A DNA stretch of 64,000 nucleotides from an uncultured Oscillospiraceae bacterium. GTDB taxonomy: Bacteria > Bacillota > Clostridia > Oscillospirales > Acutalibacteraceae. Shown one piece after another: positions 41,376 to 50,321 of the stretch. A program made the position numbers and the translations under genes. Every line of letters begins with the position of its first letter. Position 1 is the first letter of the stretch. A model generated the notes under the pieces. That model searched no databases and was not told the origin of the DNA. It worked only from the letters and a program-made list of their open reading frames with translations. The stretch spans positions 1-64,000 of the forward strand of contig CABULH010000014.1 in NCBI GenBank assembly GCA_902492455.1. Reading direction: 5' to 3'.

Positions 41376-42596
41376 ATGAATTGGAAAAAAATCGAAATGC
41401 GTACGCCTCTTGTGGAGATGGACGGAGACGAAATGACCCGCGTGATCTGGCAGGCTATCAAGGACAAGCTGCTGCTGCCCTTCGTGAATCTGAAAACCGA
41501 TTACTATGATCTGGGGCTGCCTCACCGGGATGAGACGAATGATCAAGTGACCGTGGACGCGGCCAACGCCATCAAGGCGCTGGGCGTGGGGGTGAAATGC
41601 GCCACCATTACCCCCAATGCTCAACGGGTGGAGGAATATCATCTGAAACAGATGTGGAAGAGTCCCAACGGCACCATCCGTGCGCAGCTGGACGGCACCG
41701 TCTTTCGCGCTCCGGTCTTGGTGAAGGGTGTGTCTCCCATCGTCTCTTCCTGGAAGAAGCCCATCACTATCGCCCGTCACGCCTACGGCGATATTTATAA
41801 GAATACGGAATTGTATGTGGATGGTCCGGCCAAGGCGGAATTGGTGGTCACCGCCGCCGACGGCAGCGAAACCCGCCGCCCGATCCATGATTTTCAGGGC
41901 TCCGGCGTGGTGATGGGGATGCACAATACCGATGGTTCCATCGAGAGCTTTGCCCGTTCCTGCTTTCAGTATGCGTTGGATGTGAAGCAGGATCTGTGGT
42001 TTTCCACCAAGGATACCATCTCCAAAATCTATGATCACCGCTTCAAGGATATCTTTGCGCAGCTTTTTGAAAAGGAGTACAAGGAGAAGTTTGAGAAAGC
42101 GGGGATCACCTATTTCTATACGCTGATCGACGACGCCGTGGCTCGGGTTATCCGGTCGGAGGGCGGCTTCATCTGGGCCTGCAAAAATTATGACGGCGAC
42201 GTGATGAGCGACATGGTGGCCACCGCCTTCGGCTCTCTGGCGATGATGACCAGCGTGCTGGTATCCCCGGACGGCAAGTATGAATACGAGGCCGCCCACG
42301 GCACGGTAACCCGGCACTATTACCGCCATTTAAAGGGGGAGGCCACTTCCACCAATGCGGTAGCCACCATTTTTGCCTGGTCCGGCGCTCTGCGCAAACG
42401 AGCCGAGCTGGATGGACTGGAGGATCTGGCCGCTTTCGCCGATGCGCTGGAGCGCGCCACGGTAGGGACTATCGAGAGCGGCGTCATGACCAAGGACCTG
42501 GCGGCGCTTTCCGAGCTGACGGAGAAAACCCAGGTGGATACCTTCGGCTTCCTGGACGCCATTGCCGAGCGTTTGGTGCAGGAACTGGGTGCCTGA
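41376..42596 (+). CDS. icd: Isocitrate dehydrogenase, NADP-type (eukaryote-like)
   Basis: The enzyme oxidatively decarboxylates isocitrate to 2-oxoglutarate, here most likely to supply glutamate synthesis in an anaerobe. The 406 residues match subfamily II NADP enzymes: VEMDGDEMTRVIWQAIKDKL, WKSPNGTIRAQLDGTVFRAP, YKNTELYVDGP, LIDDAVARVIRSEGGFIWACKNYDGDVMSD (in separate blocks) and AAHGTVTRHYY for cofactor binding. A GGTGAGG site precedes the ATG. No aconitase or citrate synthase gene is adjacent. Confidence 0.94.
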   Translation: MNWKKIEMRTPLVEMDGDEMTRVIWQAIKDKLLLPFVNLKTDYYDLGLPHRDETNDQVTVDAANAIKALGVGVKCATITPNAQRVEEYHLKQMWKSPNGTIRAQLDGTVFRAPVLVKGVSPIVSSWKKPITIARHAYGDIYKNTELYVDGPAKAELVVTAADGSETRRPIHDFQGSGVVMGMHNTDGSIESFARSCFQYALDVKQDLWFSTKDTISKIYDHRFKDIFAQLFEKEYKEKFEKAGITYFYTLIDDAVARVIRSEGGFIWACKNYDGDVMSDMVATAFGSLAMMTSVLVSPDGKYEYEAAHGTVTRHYYRHLKGEATSTNAVATIFAWSGALRKRAELDGLEDLAAFADALERATVGTIESGVMTKDLAALSELTEKTQVDTFGFLDAIAERLVQELGA

Positions 42597-42667
42597 TATT
42601 TGGTTTCAATAAAAGGAAAAGGAACAGCCTGCCAAAGAAGTCCAGCCGTATGGGGCTGGACTCCTTT

Positions 42668-42735
42668 GACTGTCTGGATAAAAACAGCGGGGAAAATCCA
42701 TTTGGATTTTCCCCGCTGTTTTTATCCAGACAGTC
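42668..42735. terminator. 68-bp near-perfect palindrome, convergent terminator
   Basis: A 33-base arm (42668-42700) and its exact reverse complement (42703-42735) are separated by only two bases. The centre holds AAAACAGCGGGGAAAATCC with T-rich flank, so it ends both icd and the convergent methyltransferase, whose stop codon overlaps it. Confidence 0.9.
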
Positions 42736-43558
42736 AGCGTATGCCGATGCGCATACGATAGCTGAAATCAATATCAAAAGGCGCACTGCCGCAGGCGGCC
42801 CTGATTACCCGGCAGAAAGAGTCCCAAGCGGCATCCAGCCGGCCGGGGGCATATTTTCTCACGTCCTGAACCCTTCCCTGGCTTTCCGCCAGGGCGATGA
42901 TCCGCTGGGCGCTGCCCGGTTCCCGGCTGGTAAAAACCAGCTCTCGAGTATAGCGGAACAATCCGCTGCGTTTCATATTTTCAAGGTGTCCGTTTTTATC
43001 CCAAGCATGAGCGGCCTGAGCCTGCAGTTCCGGGCATTCCCCGGCGATGCGCGCCGCTTCTGCGGATAAGACTTGCCATGCCACTTCCGCCCGCCAATCA
43101 CATACCGGCGGCCAGTCGCAGTCCACCGTAGCCATTATGCCTCCGGCCGGAGCATCCGGTGCTGCTGCGGGCTTTAAAATGCGGCCGATTTCCTGCAGGG
43201 TGGATTCCGGTTCCATCCAGTGAAAGGACTGACTGCACACCACCACATCCGCAAAGGCGTCCGGCAGCCCGGTGGCGTGGGCGTATCCTTCCCGGAAGGA
43301 TACATTTTCCGGCACCGTTTTGGACTGAGCGATTCTCAGCATGTCCAGGCTGGGTTCAACCCCTGTAATCGAACCGCCCATCTGCGCCAATGCCAGAGTA
43401 GACAGGCCGGTGCCGCAGCCCAGATCCACCACCTGCTCGGGTTCCCGTTCCAGATAGCGGCGGATACAGCCCATGGCATAGACCGGAAGCACCGGCCGGA
43501 CATTGTCGTAGAGTGCGGAAAAACCGGTAAAGCGTTGGGCGTTTTTTTGCAAATCCAT
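42734..43558 (-). CDS. Class I SAM-dependent methyltransferase
   Basis: The 274-residue protein has the Rossmann-fold methyltransferase motifs: VVDLGCGTGLSTLALAQMG (motif I), TGVEPSLDML, and FADVVVCSQSFHWMEPE, close to UbiE/Methyltransf_11 proteins. The substrate cannot be predicted. The start at 43558 follows AAAGGGGGA; the longer frame to 43633 lacks a site. The 3' end overlaps the long palindrome behind icd. Confidence 0.85.
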   Translation of the reverse strand: MDLQKNAQRFTGFSALYDNVRPVLPVYAMGCIRRYLEREPEQVVDLGCGTGLSTLALAQMGGSITGVEPSLDMLRIAQSKTVPENVSFREGYAHATGLPDAFADVVVCSQSFHWMEPESTLQEIGRILKPAAAPDAPAGGIMATVDCDWPPVCDWRAEVAWQVLSAEAARIAGECPELQAQAAHAWDKNGHLENMKRSGLFRYTRELVFTSREPGSAQRIIALAESQGRVQDVRKYAPGRLDAAWDSFCRVIRAACGSAPFDIDFSYRMRIGIR

Positions 43559-43690
43559 AACAGGATCCCCCTTTGCTTGGACGGATTGGTATTCTTCTGT
43601 TTTCATCATAACGCTGCAAAAGCGTTGATGCAACCGCTTTCAATGTAATTTTACAGGCAAAACGGTATAAATTTTACCGGGAGGAGCAAA

Positions 43691-43759
43691 ATGTATCTGT
43701 ATCAGGTGATTCGGAGGATATGCATCGGCACAATCCGGCGCCATACACATAAAAAGTAA
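43691..43759 (+). CDS. Candidate 22-residue basic small protein
   Basis: A GGGAGGAG ribosome site lies 4 bases before an ATG that opens a 22-codon frame, MYLYQVIRRICIGTIRRHTH followed by two lysines and TAA. The product is strongly basic and amphipathic. It lies in the gap upstream of a GNAT gene. The ribosome site is better than those of several long genes here, but such a short frame can be chance. Confidence 0.4.
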   Translation: MYLYQVIRRICIGTIRRHTHKK

Positions 43760-43808
43760 CCATAAAGGATGTCGTACAGAATGGTTCGCATATTCATGAG
43801 GGGCGGTG

Positions 43809-44285
43809 ATGCGGGTGCATCTTGTGGAACAGCAGCTTACGCCGGAAACCTTCTGTGCGCTGCGGGAAAAGGTGGGGTTCCAGCCCTATACGCCGGAGGA
43901 TGTAGCGGCGGCGCTGGATAAAACCTTATATACTGCCGAAGTGCGGGACGGTTCACGCACGGTGGGAATCGCCCGGATTGTGGGGGATGGCCGTATCGTG
44001 TTTTTCATTAAAGATGTGGCGGTTGCCCCCGGTTATCGGGGAAAAGGCGTCGGTCGGACGTTGATGGAAGCGCTTCTGCGCTATGTGGAGTCCAACGCCT
44101 GCGAAAAGGCTTACGTCGGATTGATGGCTACCCCGGGCACCGAGGGCTTTTACGAGGAATTCGGCTTTATCAAACGCCCGGCTCCCGGGTTGGGACACGG
44201 TATGGTAAAGTTCGTTTCGCCCTCCTGTGAGGCGCATACGCCTCCCGCCGGCCCTGCCTGTCGGCCGATGTCCAGGCGAGTGTGA
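43809..44285 (+). CDS. GNAT-family N-acetyltransferase
   Basis: The 158-residue protein has the acetyl-CoA binding region of the GNAT fold: VGIARIVGDGRIVFFIKDVA, then VAPGYRGKGVGRTLMEALL (motif A) and GTEGFYEEFGFIKRP (motif B). It transfers an acetyl group to an unidentified amine. An in-frame GTG at 43806 precedes the chosen ATG; GAGGGG is the ribosome site. The last 20 residues are not typical of the family. It lies 42 bases upstream of the ribokinase gene. Confidence 0.87.
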   Translation: MRVHLVEQQLTPETFCALREKVGFQPYTPEDVAAALDKTLYTAEVRDGSRTVGIARIVGDGRIVFFIKDVAVAPGYRGKGVGRTLMEALLRYVESNACEKAYVGLMATPGTEGFYEEFGFIKRPAPGLGHGMVKFVSPSCEAHTPPAGPACRPMSRRV

Positions 44286-44327
44286 CGGTGGGCGGCGTTT
44301 CGCAAAAAATGAAGGAGGGGAGCCTGC

Positions 44328-45245
44328 ATGAAAAAGGTTATTGTCTTCGGCAGTCTGAATATGGACCTCACTATTGAATGCGAGCAGATACCCCTGGCTG
44401 GACAAACGGTGGAGGGACGGGGATTTTTCACCAATCCCGGCGGCAAGGGAGGCAATCAGGCGACGGCGGCTGCCAAGATGGGAGCTCCCACCTATATGAT
44501 TGCTCGGGTGGGCGAGGATGTTTTCGGCAGTCAGATCGTCGGGACTCTGGCCGGATATGGTGTGGACTGTACCTATGTGGATACCAGCAGCCGCAGCGGC
44601 ACCGGCGTGGCTATGATCATCCGCAGCAGCGGCGACAACCGGATTGTGCTGAATCGGGGATCCAACCATGAAATCACCGGGGAAGAGGTAGAGCGGATTC
44701 TGGATCGGCTGGGGGAACCGCTGGATCTGTTTGTGACCCAATACGAGTGCAGCGCCCGCGCGGTAATTGAGGGACTGGCGGCGGCTAAGAGGCGGGGATT
44801 ATTCACCCTTTTCAATCCGGCGCCCGCTAAAGCGATTCCGCCGGAAGCCTACCCAGATATTGATTTGCTGGTGGTAAATCAGACGGAATGCGAATTCCTC
44901 ACCGGCTTGTATCCCACCGACCTGGAGGGCTGTCAAACGGCTTTGGGACGGTTCAAGGCGTTAGGAGCGGGCGGCGCGATCATCACCCTGGGCGGCGCGG
45001 GCAGCGTCAGCCGAGTTGGCGGCGAGCTGATGATGGTGGAGAGTTACGCAGTACCCAATGTAGATACCACCGCCGCCGGAGATGCCTATATCGGTGCGCT
45101 CGCCAGCTCCTTGGTGCGGGGGGAAAACCTGGAGCAAGGAATGCGTTTCGCCACCAAAACCGCGGCTTTGACCGTTACCCGGCAGGGGGCCCAGCAGTCC
45201 ATCCCCACCGCCGCCGAGGTGGAAGCCTATTTTCATCTTTATTGA
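44328..45245 (+). CDS. rbsK: Ribokinase
   Basis: The 305-residue PfkB-family kinase phosphorylates ribose to ribose 5-phosphate. It shows GSLNMDLTIECEQIPLAGQT, the GGKGGNQATAAAKMG signature, FNPAPAKAIP, NQTECEFLTG and the catalytic DTTAAGDAYIGALA with the conserved aspartate. It is followed by nucleoside hydrolase and a carrier, so its ribose probably comes from nucleosides. An AAGGAGGGG site precedes the ATG. Confidence 0.93.
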   Translation: MKKVIVFGSLNMDLTIECEQIPLAGQTVEGRGFFTNPGGKGGNQATAAAKMGAPTYMIARVGEDVFGSQIVGTLAGYGVDCTYVDTSSRSGTGVAMIIRSSGDNRIVLNRGSNHEITGEEVERILDRLGEPLDLFVTQYECSARAVIEGLAAAKRRGLFTLFNPAPAKAIPPEAYPDIDLLVVNQTECEFLTGLYPTDLEGCQTALGRFKALGAGGAIITLGGAGSVSRVGGELMMVESYAVPNVDTTAAGDAYIGALASSLVRGENLEQGMRFATKTAALTVTRQGAQQSIPTAAEVEAYFHLY

Positions 45246-45329
45246 GCAGTGGGAAAAGCCGGCGAGAGGCAATTCTGATCCCGCAGCAATTAAAAGAACA
45301 AGAATATCCGGAAAGGAATGGATGCAGAT

Positions 45330-46250
45330 ATGAACAAGCGGCCTATTATCATCGATACCGATCCCGGCATCGACGACGCGGTGGCCATCGCCATCGCCCT
45401 GTTCAGCGAGAAGCTGGATGTACGCCTGATCACTACAGTGGCGGGCAATGTCTCGGTGGATAAGGTGACCTATAACACCCTGCGCATTCTCAAGTTTTTC
45501 AAGAAAGAGGTGCCGGTCGCCCGGGGGGCGGCCGAACCGCTGATCCTGCCCCTGCTGGATGCCAGCAACGTCCATGGGAAAAGCGGTATGGAAGGGTTTG
45601 ATTTTGAGGAGCCGGACGATCATTTGCTGCTGCCCGAACACGCGGTGAACGCTATGTACCGGGTGATTATGGAAAGCAAGGAACCCATCACACTGGTACC
45701 CATTGCCCCCTTAACCAATATCGCCCTGCTGCTGAAGCTTTATCCGGAAGTGAAGGGCAATATCAGGGAGATCGTGCTGATGGGCGGCTCCGCCGGCCGG
45801 GGAAACAAAGGCGTAATGTCTGAATTCAATATCGCCACCGATCCGGAGGCGGCAAAAATCGTTTTCGACAGCGGCCTGCCGCTGGTTATGGCCGGACTGG
45901 ATGTGGGTTGGAAGGCGCTGGTTCTGCCGGAGGACAGTGCCAAGCTGCCTCAGCTGGGCGAGGTAGGCCGCATGGCTTACTGTTTGTTTCAGAAATACCG
46001 CGGTGGCAGCATGAAAACCGGATTGAAAATGTATGACAGCTGTGCCGTGGCTTATCTGCTCAAGCCGGAAATGTATCAGATGGAAGAAACCTATGTGGAT
46101 GTGGAATTGAACGGCAGTATGACCAAAGGCTGCACATTGGTGGACCTCAAGGGATACCTGGGCAAACCGGCCAATGCCAAGGTCTGCATGGATATCGATC
46201 AGGAGATGTTCCGGGCCTGGTTCCTGGAAAGCATCAGCCGCTGTATATAA
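45330..46250 (+). CDS. Inosine-uridine type nucleoside hydrolase
   Basis: The 306-residue enzyme cleaves ribonucleosides to base plus ribose. The N-terminal calcium motif DTDPGIDDAVAIAIAL is clear, followed by SNVHGKSGMEG, LVPIAPLTNIALLL, VLMGGSAGRGNKG and EFNIATDPEAA. The start at 45330 is preferred because the earlier ATG at 45318 abuts the AAAGGA site. It sits between ribokinase (84 bases) and a DcuC-type carrier (44 bases). Confidence 0.92.
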   Translation: MNKRPIIIDTDPGIDDAVAIAIALFSEKLDVRLITTVAGNVSVDKVTYNTLRILKFFKKEVPVARGAAEPLILPLLDASNVHGKSGMEGFDFEEPDDHLLLPEHAVNAMYRVIMESKEPITLVPIAPLTNIALLLKLYPEVKGNIREIVLMGGSAGRGNKGVMSEFNIATDPEAAKIVFDSGLPLVMAGLDVGWKALVLPEDSAKLPQLGEVGRMAYCLFQKYRGGSMKTGLKMYDSCAVAYLLKPEMYQMEETYVDVELNGSMTKGCTLVDLKGYLGKPANAKVCMDIDQEMFRAWFLESISRCI

Positions 46251-46294
46251 ACGGGGGCGCAGCCCCGATATAACCGAAAAAAGGAGGCAACAAT

Positions 46295-47725
46295 ATGTCT
46301 GCCGTTATTATGTATGGTTCCGCCATTATTGCCGTGGCGGTGGTGATATTCATGCTGATCAAGAAGATGGATATCAAGATCACTCTGTTCCTGATGGGCG
46401 TGGCGCTGATGTTTATCGCCATGCTGATGGGCAACGGTATCTCGGCTGATTTTGCCGGCACCGGCGCGCCTTGGCTGGACCCCTTGAAAGCGATCGCGGA
46501 TCAGTTCAAAAGCACTCTGAGTTCCGCCGGTTTCATCATCCTTATTTTGGGTGGCTATTCGGCCTATATGAGCGCCATCGGCGCCAATGAGGTCACGGTC
46601 AGTGTGCTTACCAAGCCCATCGGCCGCATCAAGTCCGTTTATATTCTGGTGCCGGTGGTTTTCCTGCTGGGCAATCTGCTTTCCCTGGTGATTCCCAGCG
46701 CCTCCAACCTGGCGATTATCCTTCTGGCAACCCTTTTTCCGGTGATGGTGAAATCCGGTATGAGCAGCCTCACCGCCGCCGGCATCATCGCCACCACCGC
46801 CACGGTAATGCCCACTCCCTTGGGCAGCGACAACGTGGCGATTGCGGAGGAATTGGCGAAGACCACTCAGTTTGCAGGATTGACCCCCACCGACTATGTT
46901 TTTCGCTTTCACGCCATTGTTTCCATTCCCACCCTGCTGGTGATGGCTTTGGCGCATTATTTCTGGCAGAAGTATATGGATAAAAAGCTGGGCGCTGACA
47001 AAGCGGGAGAACTGGAGGGCGTCAAGGACATCCAGGCTATTGAAGGCGGCGCCCTTTTCAAAACGGTTTACGCCATCCTGCCGCTGCTGCCCATTCTGCT
47101 GCTGATTGTGGTGTTCGCTATCCAGTCTTTTATGCCCGATCTGAAAATCAACATCAGCGTAGAGGTGGCCACCCTTTTCTCCTTCGTGGTGGCGCTGATC
47201 TGTGAGATCATCCGTAAGCGGAAGGTGAAAGCGGCTCTGGACGGCACCGAGACCTTTTTCAAGGGCATGGGCGGCGCGATGCCCATTGTCGCCCTGCTGG
47301 TGGCGGCCTCGGTGTTTGTCACCGGTCTGAAAGCCATCGGTCTGATTTCCGCCCTGCAAAATGCGATGACCGGCATCCAGGGAGGGGGTTTGGGCTTTGT
47401 TCTCCCGCTGATTCTGGTGGCGCTCACGGCGCTGATTGTGCTGCTCAGCGGCAGCGGTACCGCGCTCTTCTTCGCCATGGTTCCCTTGATGGTTCCCCTG
47501 GCCGCGGCGGCTGGCATCAATGTTTTGGCTGTGAGTATCCCCATGGGATTGGCCGGCAACCTGCTCCGGGCGGTTTCCCCGGTTTCCGCTGTGGTGATGA
47601 TTGTAGCCGGTTCGGTTAAGAAGAGCCCCATCGAGGTGGTCAAACGCACCTCTCTTCCCATGATTGCCGGAACGGTGTTTATGTTTATCCTGTCAATGAT
47701 CGTCTTCCTGCCTATGGGCGCCTGA
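46295..47725 (+). CDS. DcuC-family carrier, possible nucleoside permease
   Basis: The 476-residue polytopic membrane protein has about 12 hydrophobic helices and a DcuC/C4-dicarboxylate-carrier pattern, including LVIPSASNLAIILLATLFPV, TATVMPTPLGSDNVAIAEE and LLSGSGTALFFAMVPLMVP. DcuC exchanges C4-dicarboxylates in anaerobes. Here the gene is cotranscribed with nucleoside hydrolase and ribokinase, which suggests it imports nucleosides or ribose; that is inference from context. An AAAGGAGG site lies before the ATG. Confidence 0.85.
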   Translation: MSAVIMYGSAIIAVAVVIFMLIKKMDIKITLFLMGVALMFIAMLMGNGISADFAGTGAPWLDPLKAIADQFKSTLSSAGFIILILGGYSAYMSAIGANEVTVSVLTKPIGRIKSVYILVPVVFLLGNLLSLVIPSASNLAIILLATLFPVMVKSGMSSLTAAGIIATTATVMPTPLGSDNVAIAEELAKTTQFAGLTPTDYVFRFHAIVSIPTLLVMALAHYFWQKYMDKKLGADKAGELEGVKDIQAIEGGALFKTVYAILPLLPILLLIVVFAIQSFMPDLKINISVEVATLFSFVVALICEIIRKRKVKAALDGTETFFKGMGGAMPIVALLVAASVFVTGLKAIGLISALQNAMTGIQGGGLGFVLPLILVALTALIVLLSGSGTALFFAMVPLMVPLAAAAGINVLAVSIPMGLAGNLLRAVSPVSAVVMIVAGSVKKSPIEVVKRTSLPMIAGTVFMFILSMIVFLPMGA

Positions 47726-47748
47726 GGCAAATTTCAATAACAGAAGAG

Positions 47749-47794
47749 AAAAACGGCGGTTTTCCGATGGCTTTCGGAAGACCGTCGTTTTTGT
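47749..47794 (+). terminator. Terminator of the rbsK-hydrolase-carrier operon
   Basis: AAAACGGCGGTTTTCCGA pairs with TCGGAAGACCGTCGTTTT (one or two mismatches) and is followed by T5. Confidence 0.87.
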
Positions 47795-47975
47795 GCTTTC
47801 TAAAAGGAAAAGAAGAATCAAATATTCTGAAATACAGAAAAATAAGGTGTATGTTTTATGTATTATTTTCTTTAAAGTCTTGTTTACAATATATTGCGTC
47901 CTTTTATTTATACGAAATTCCATCCCTGTTGATATAATAGAGACATAAAGACGGCATAGGGTAGGAGTTGTTGAC

Positions 47976-50321
47976 ATGGATCACAAGGCCCAATGGATTT
48001 GGCGGCAGAAAAAAGCAGCGGACATATCGGAATATATGCTTTTTCGCAAAACGGTGGTTTACAGCCGGCTTCCGCTTCAAGTAAACATCACCGTGACGGC
48101 GGACAGCTGCTTTATCCTTTATGTGAACGGTCAACGGATACTGCGGGGCCCAGCCAAAAGCGATCTTTCCCTCCGATATACGGATACCGTGGAGTTGACG
48201 CCCTATCTTCAAATTGGTGAAAATGTACTGGCGGCGGAGGTTATTCATTATCCGGGCAACCGGCATTTGGCGAACGAATTCAAAGCAGGCCCCACGGCCC
48301 AAGTGTCCTCGATGCAGGGGGGGCTGCTGATCTACGGCGATCCCGATTGGCAGACCGATGAAACCTACCGCTGCTTGCCTCTGGAGGCTTACGCTTTCAC
48401 GCCGGTGGATGATACCGATCTGATGTATATGGGACATTTCGAAGCGGTGAACGGCGCCCTCTATCCCACAGGCTGGAAGGATCCGGGATTCCTGGATGCA
48501 GACTGGCAGCCGGCGGTGCCAGTGGCGGTGAACGCGCCCTATATCATGGGCGGACTGGCAAATGTTTGGCAGGTGGAACCCGACCCCATTCCGCTGCCCT
48601 ATGAGGAAGCCGTCGCCCTGCGCAGGATTACCCGCTGCGCACCGGAAATTGCAGACCGGGCGGAAGCCTTTCTCAGCGGCGGATGGCTGGAGCTGTCCGC
48701 CCGGGAAAACGCCTGGCTGGAATTGGACGCGGGGGAATACCGCACCGCTTTCCCGGAATGGGAAATCCAGGGCGGCCGGGAGGCGGAAATTCACTTTTTG
48801 TATGCGGAGAGCTACGGCTTTGACCGGGACGGAGAATACATAAAGGAAAAGCGGGATGACTGCTGCCGGCAGGGCAGCTATTTAAAAGGCGGTGAGGATG
48901 TCTACTTCGCCGATGGACGAAGTCAGCAGTACGCCCCTTTTCACTATCGCGCTTTTCGATTCATTCGGCTGGAAATCCGGGGAGGGGAGGAGCCTCTCCG
49001 GCTGCGGCTGAAGGCACTGCGGCAAACAGGGTATCCCTTGGCCGTTCAGTCCCGCTTTCATTGCGGCAAAGAACCGCTGGATCAGATCTGGGAGGTCAGC
49101 CTGCGGACGCTGAAAAGCTGCATGTATGATACCTATATGGATTGTCCCTATTACGAGCGGATGCAGTACCTGCTGGACACCCGGCTGGAAGCCTTGTACG
49201 GGTACGCAGTTTCCCGGGATGACCGGCTGGCCCGCAAGGCGCTGCGGGATTTCTACAATACCCAGCTGCCCAACGGCTTGATGCCCTGTCACTCGCCCTC
49301 CAATATTCTGCAGATCATCCCCACCTTTACCTTTTACTGGATCATGATGCTGGGAGACCATTATCTATATTTCGGGGATAAGAACCTGATTGAAAGCTAC
49401 TATCCCGGTGTAGAAAAAGCGCTGGCCTATTTCACCGACCGATTGGACGACCGGGGACTGCTGTCGGATACGGGCTTCTGGCAGTTTGTGGACTGGACCC
49501 CGGAATGGAGCCGGGGAGTGCCGGTGAAGGAACCCCACGAGGTGAATATTATCCACACATTGATGCTGGTATATGTCCTGCGGCTGGCGGCGGATCTGGC
49601 GGAAGTGACGGGCCGAAGCAGCTGCGCCGAGGGATATCACTGGCTGGCGGACAGAATCGACCAGGCGGTGAACCTATATGCTTATGACGAGATGAGGGGG
49701 CTGTACACCGATACCGTGGGCCGTCCCCAATGGAGCCAGCACGCTCAGATTTGGGCTGTGCTGTCCGGGGTAGCCGACGGAGAACGGGCCAAAACGGTGA
49801 TGGTAGCGGCCATGGAAAATGAGGCTGTAGCCCAATGCTCCTTCTGTATGCAGTATTTCCTCTTCCGGGCGCTGGAGAAGGCGGGATTGTATGAGGTATC
49901 CCGCGTTCAGTGGCAGCTGTGGGAACAGATGCTGCGCCTGGGAGTGACTACCTGGCCGGAGGATCCGGTGACCTGGCGAAGCGACTGTCATGCCTGGAGC
50001 GCGGTGCCTTTGCAGGAGCTGATGACCCGGGGGGTGGGACTGCGGCCGGCAGAGCCAGGCTTCACCCGGGTACATATTGCACCGCGGATGTATTGGCTGG
50101 AGGAATGCGAGGGCAGCTGTATGACCCCTTATGGCCGGATATCGGTGGCGTGGGAAATCCGGAGGGGGGAGCTGACGGTGAAGGTGGATGCGGAGCAGCC
50201 GGTACCGGTGTGCTGGGAGTTGATCGACGGGCAGCGGATGGAAGAAACCATCTCCGGCAGGGTGATCCGGTCGGTGCTGCTGGAGCCTGAAAAGGCCGTG
50301 GCCGCTGTCAAACCCGACTGA
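47976..50321 (+). CDS. GH78-type alpha-L-rhamnosidase
   Basis: The 781-residue cytoplasmic protein has the layout of alpha-L-rhamnosidases: N-terminal beta-sandwich domains (VTADSCFILYVNGQRI), an (alpha/alpha)6 barrel with YMDCPYYERMQYLLDTRLEA carrying Asp389 and Glu394, TTWPEDPVTWRSDCHAWSA near the second catalytic glutamate, and a C-terminal beta-domain. It would remove terminal rhamnose from imported oligosaccharides or glycosides. The start has TAGGAG upstream and a TATAAT near 47933. Its 3' end overlaps the convergent AraC gene by 14 bases. It opens the polysaccharide utilisation locus. Confidence 0.85.
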   Translation: MDHKAQWIWRQKKAADISEYMLFRKTVVYSRLPLQVNITVTADSCFILYVNGQRILRGPAKSDLSLRYTDTVELTPYLQIGENVLAAEVIHYPGNRHLANEFKAGPTAQVSSMQGGLLIYGDPDWQTDETYRCLPLEAYAFTPVDDTDLMYMGHFEAVNGALYPTGWKDPGFLDADWQPAVPVAVNAPYIMGGLANVWQVEPDPIPLPYEEAVALRRITRCAPEIADRAEAFLSGGWLELSARENAWLELDAGEYRTAFPEWEIQGGREAEIHFLYAESYGFDRDGEYIKEKRDDCCRQGSYLKGGEDVYFADGRSQQYAPFHYRAFRFIRLEIRGGEEPLRLRLKALRQTGYPLAVQSRFHCGKEPLDQIWEVSLRTLKSCMYDTYMDCPYYERMQYLLDTRLEALYGYAVSRDDRLARKALRDFYNTQLPNGLMPCHSPSNILQIIPTFTFYWIMMLGDHYLYFGDKNLIESYYPGVEKALAYFTDRLDDRGLLSDTGFWQFVDWTPEWSRGVPVKEPHEVNIIHTLMLVYVLRLAADLAEVTGRSSCAEGYHWLADRIDQAVNLYAYDEMRGLYTDTVGRPQWSQHAQIWAVLSGVADGERAKTVMVAAMENEAVAQCSFCMQYFLFRALEKAGLYEVSRVQWQLWEQMLRLGVTTWPEDPVTWRSDCHAWSAVPLQELMTRGVGLRPAEPGFTRVHIAPRMYWLEECEGSCMTPYGRISVAWEIRRGELTVKVDAEQPVPVCWELIDGQRMEETISGRVIRSVLLEPEKAVAAVKPD

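Noticed and set aside
42484..43069. Two frames on opposite strands with matching text DCLDKNSGENP
   Set aside because: The resemblance is caused by the 33-bp inverted repeat being read on both strands, not by related proteins.
46199..47359. 386-codon minus-strand open frame opposite the DcuC-type carrier
   Set aside because: His/Gln-rich translation typical of antisense of membrane-protein codons; no domain.
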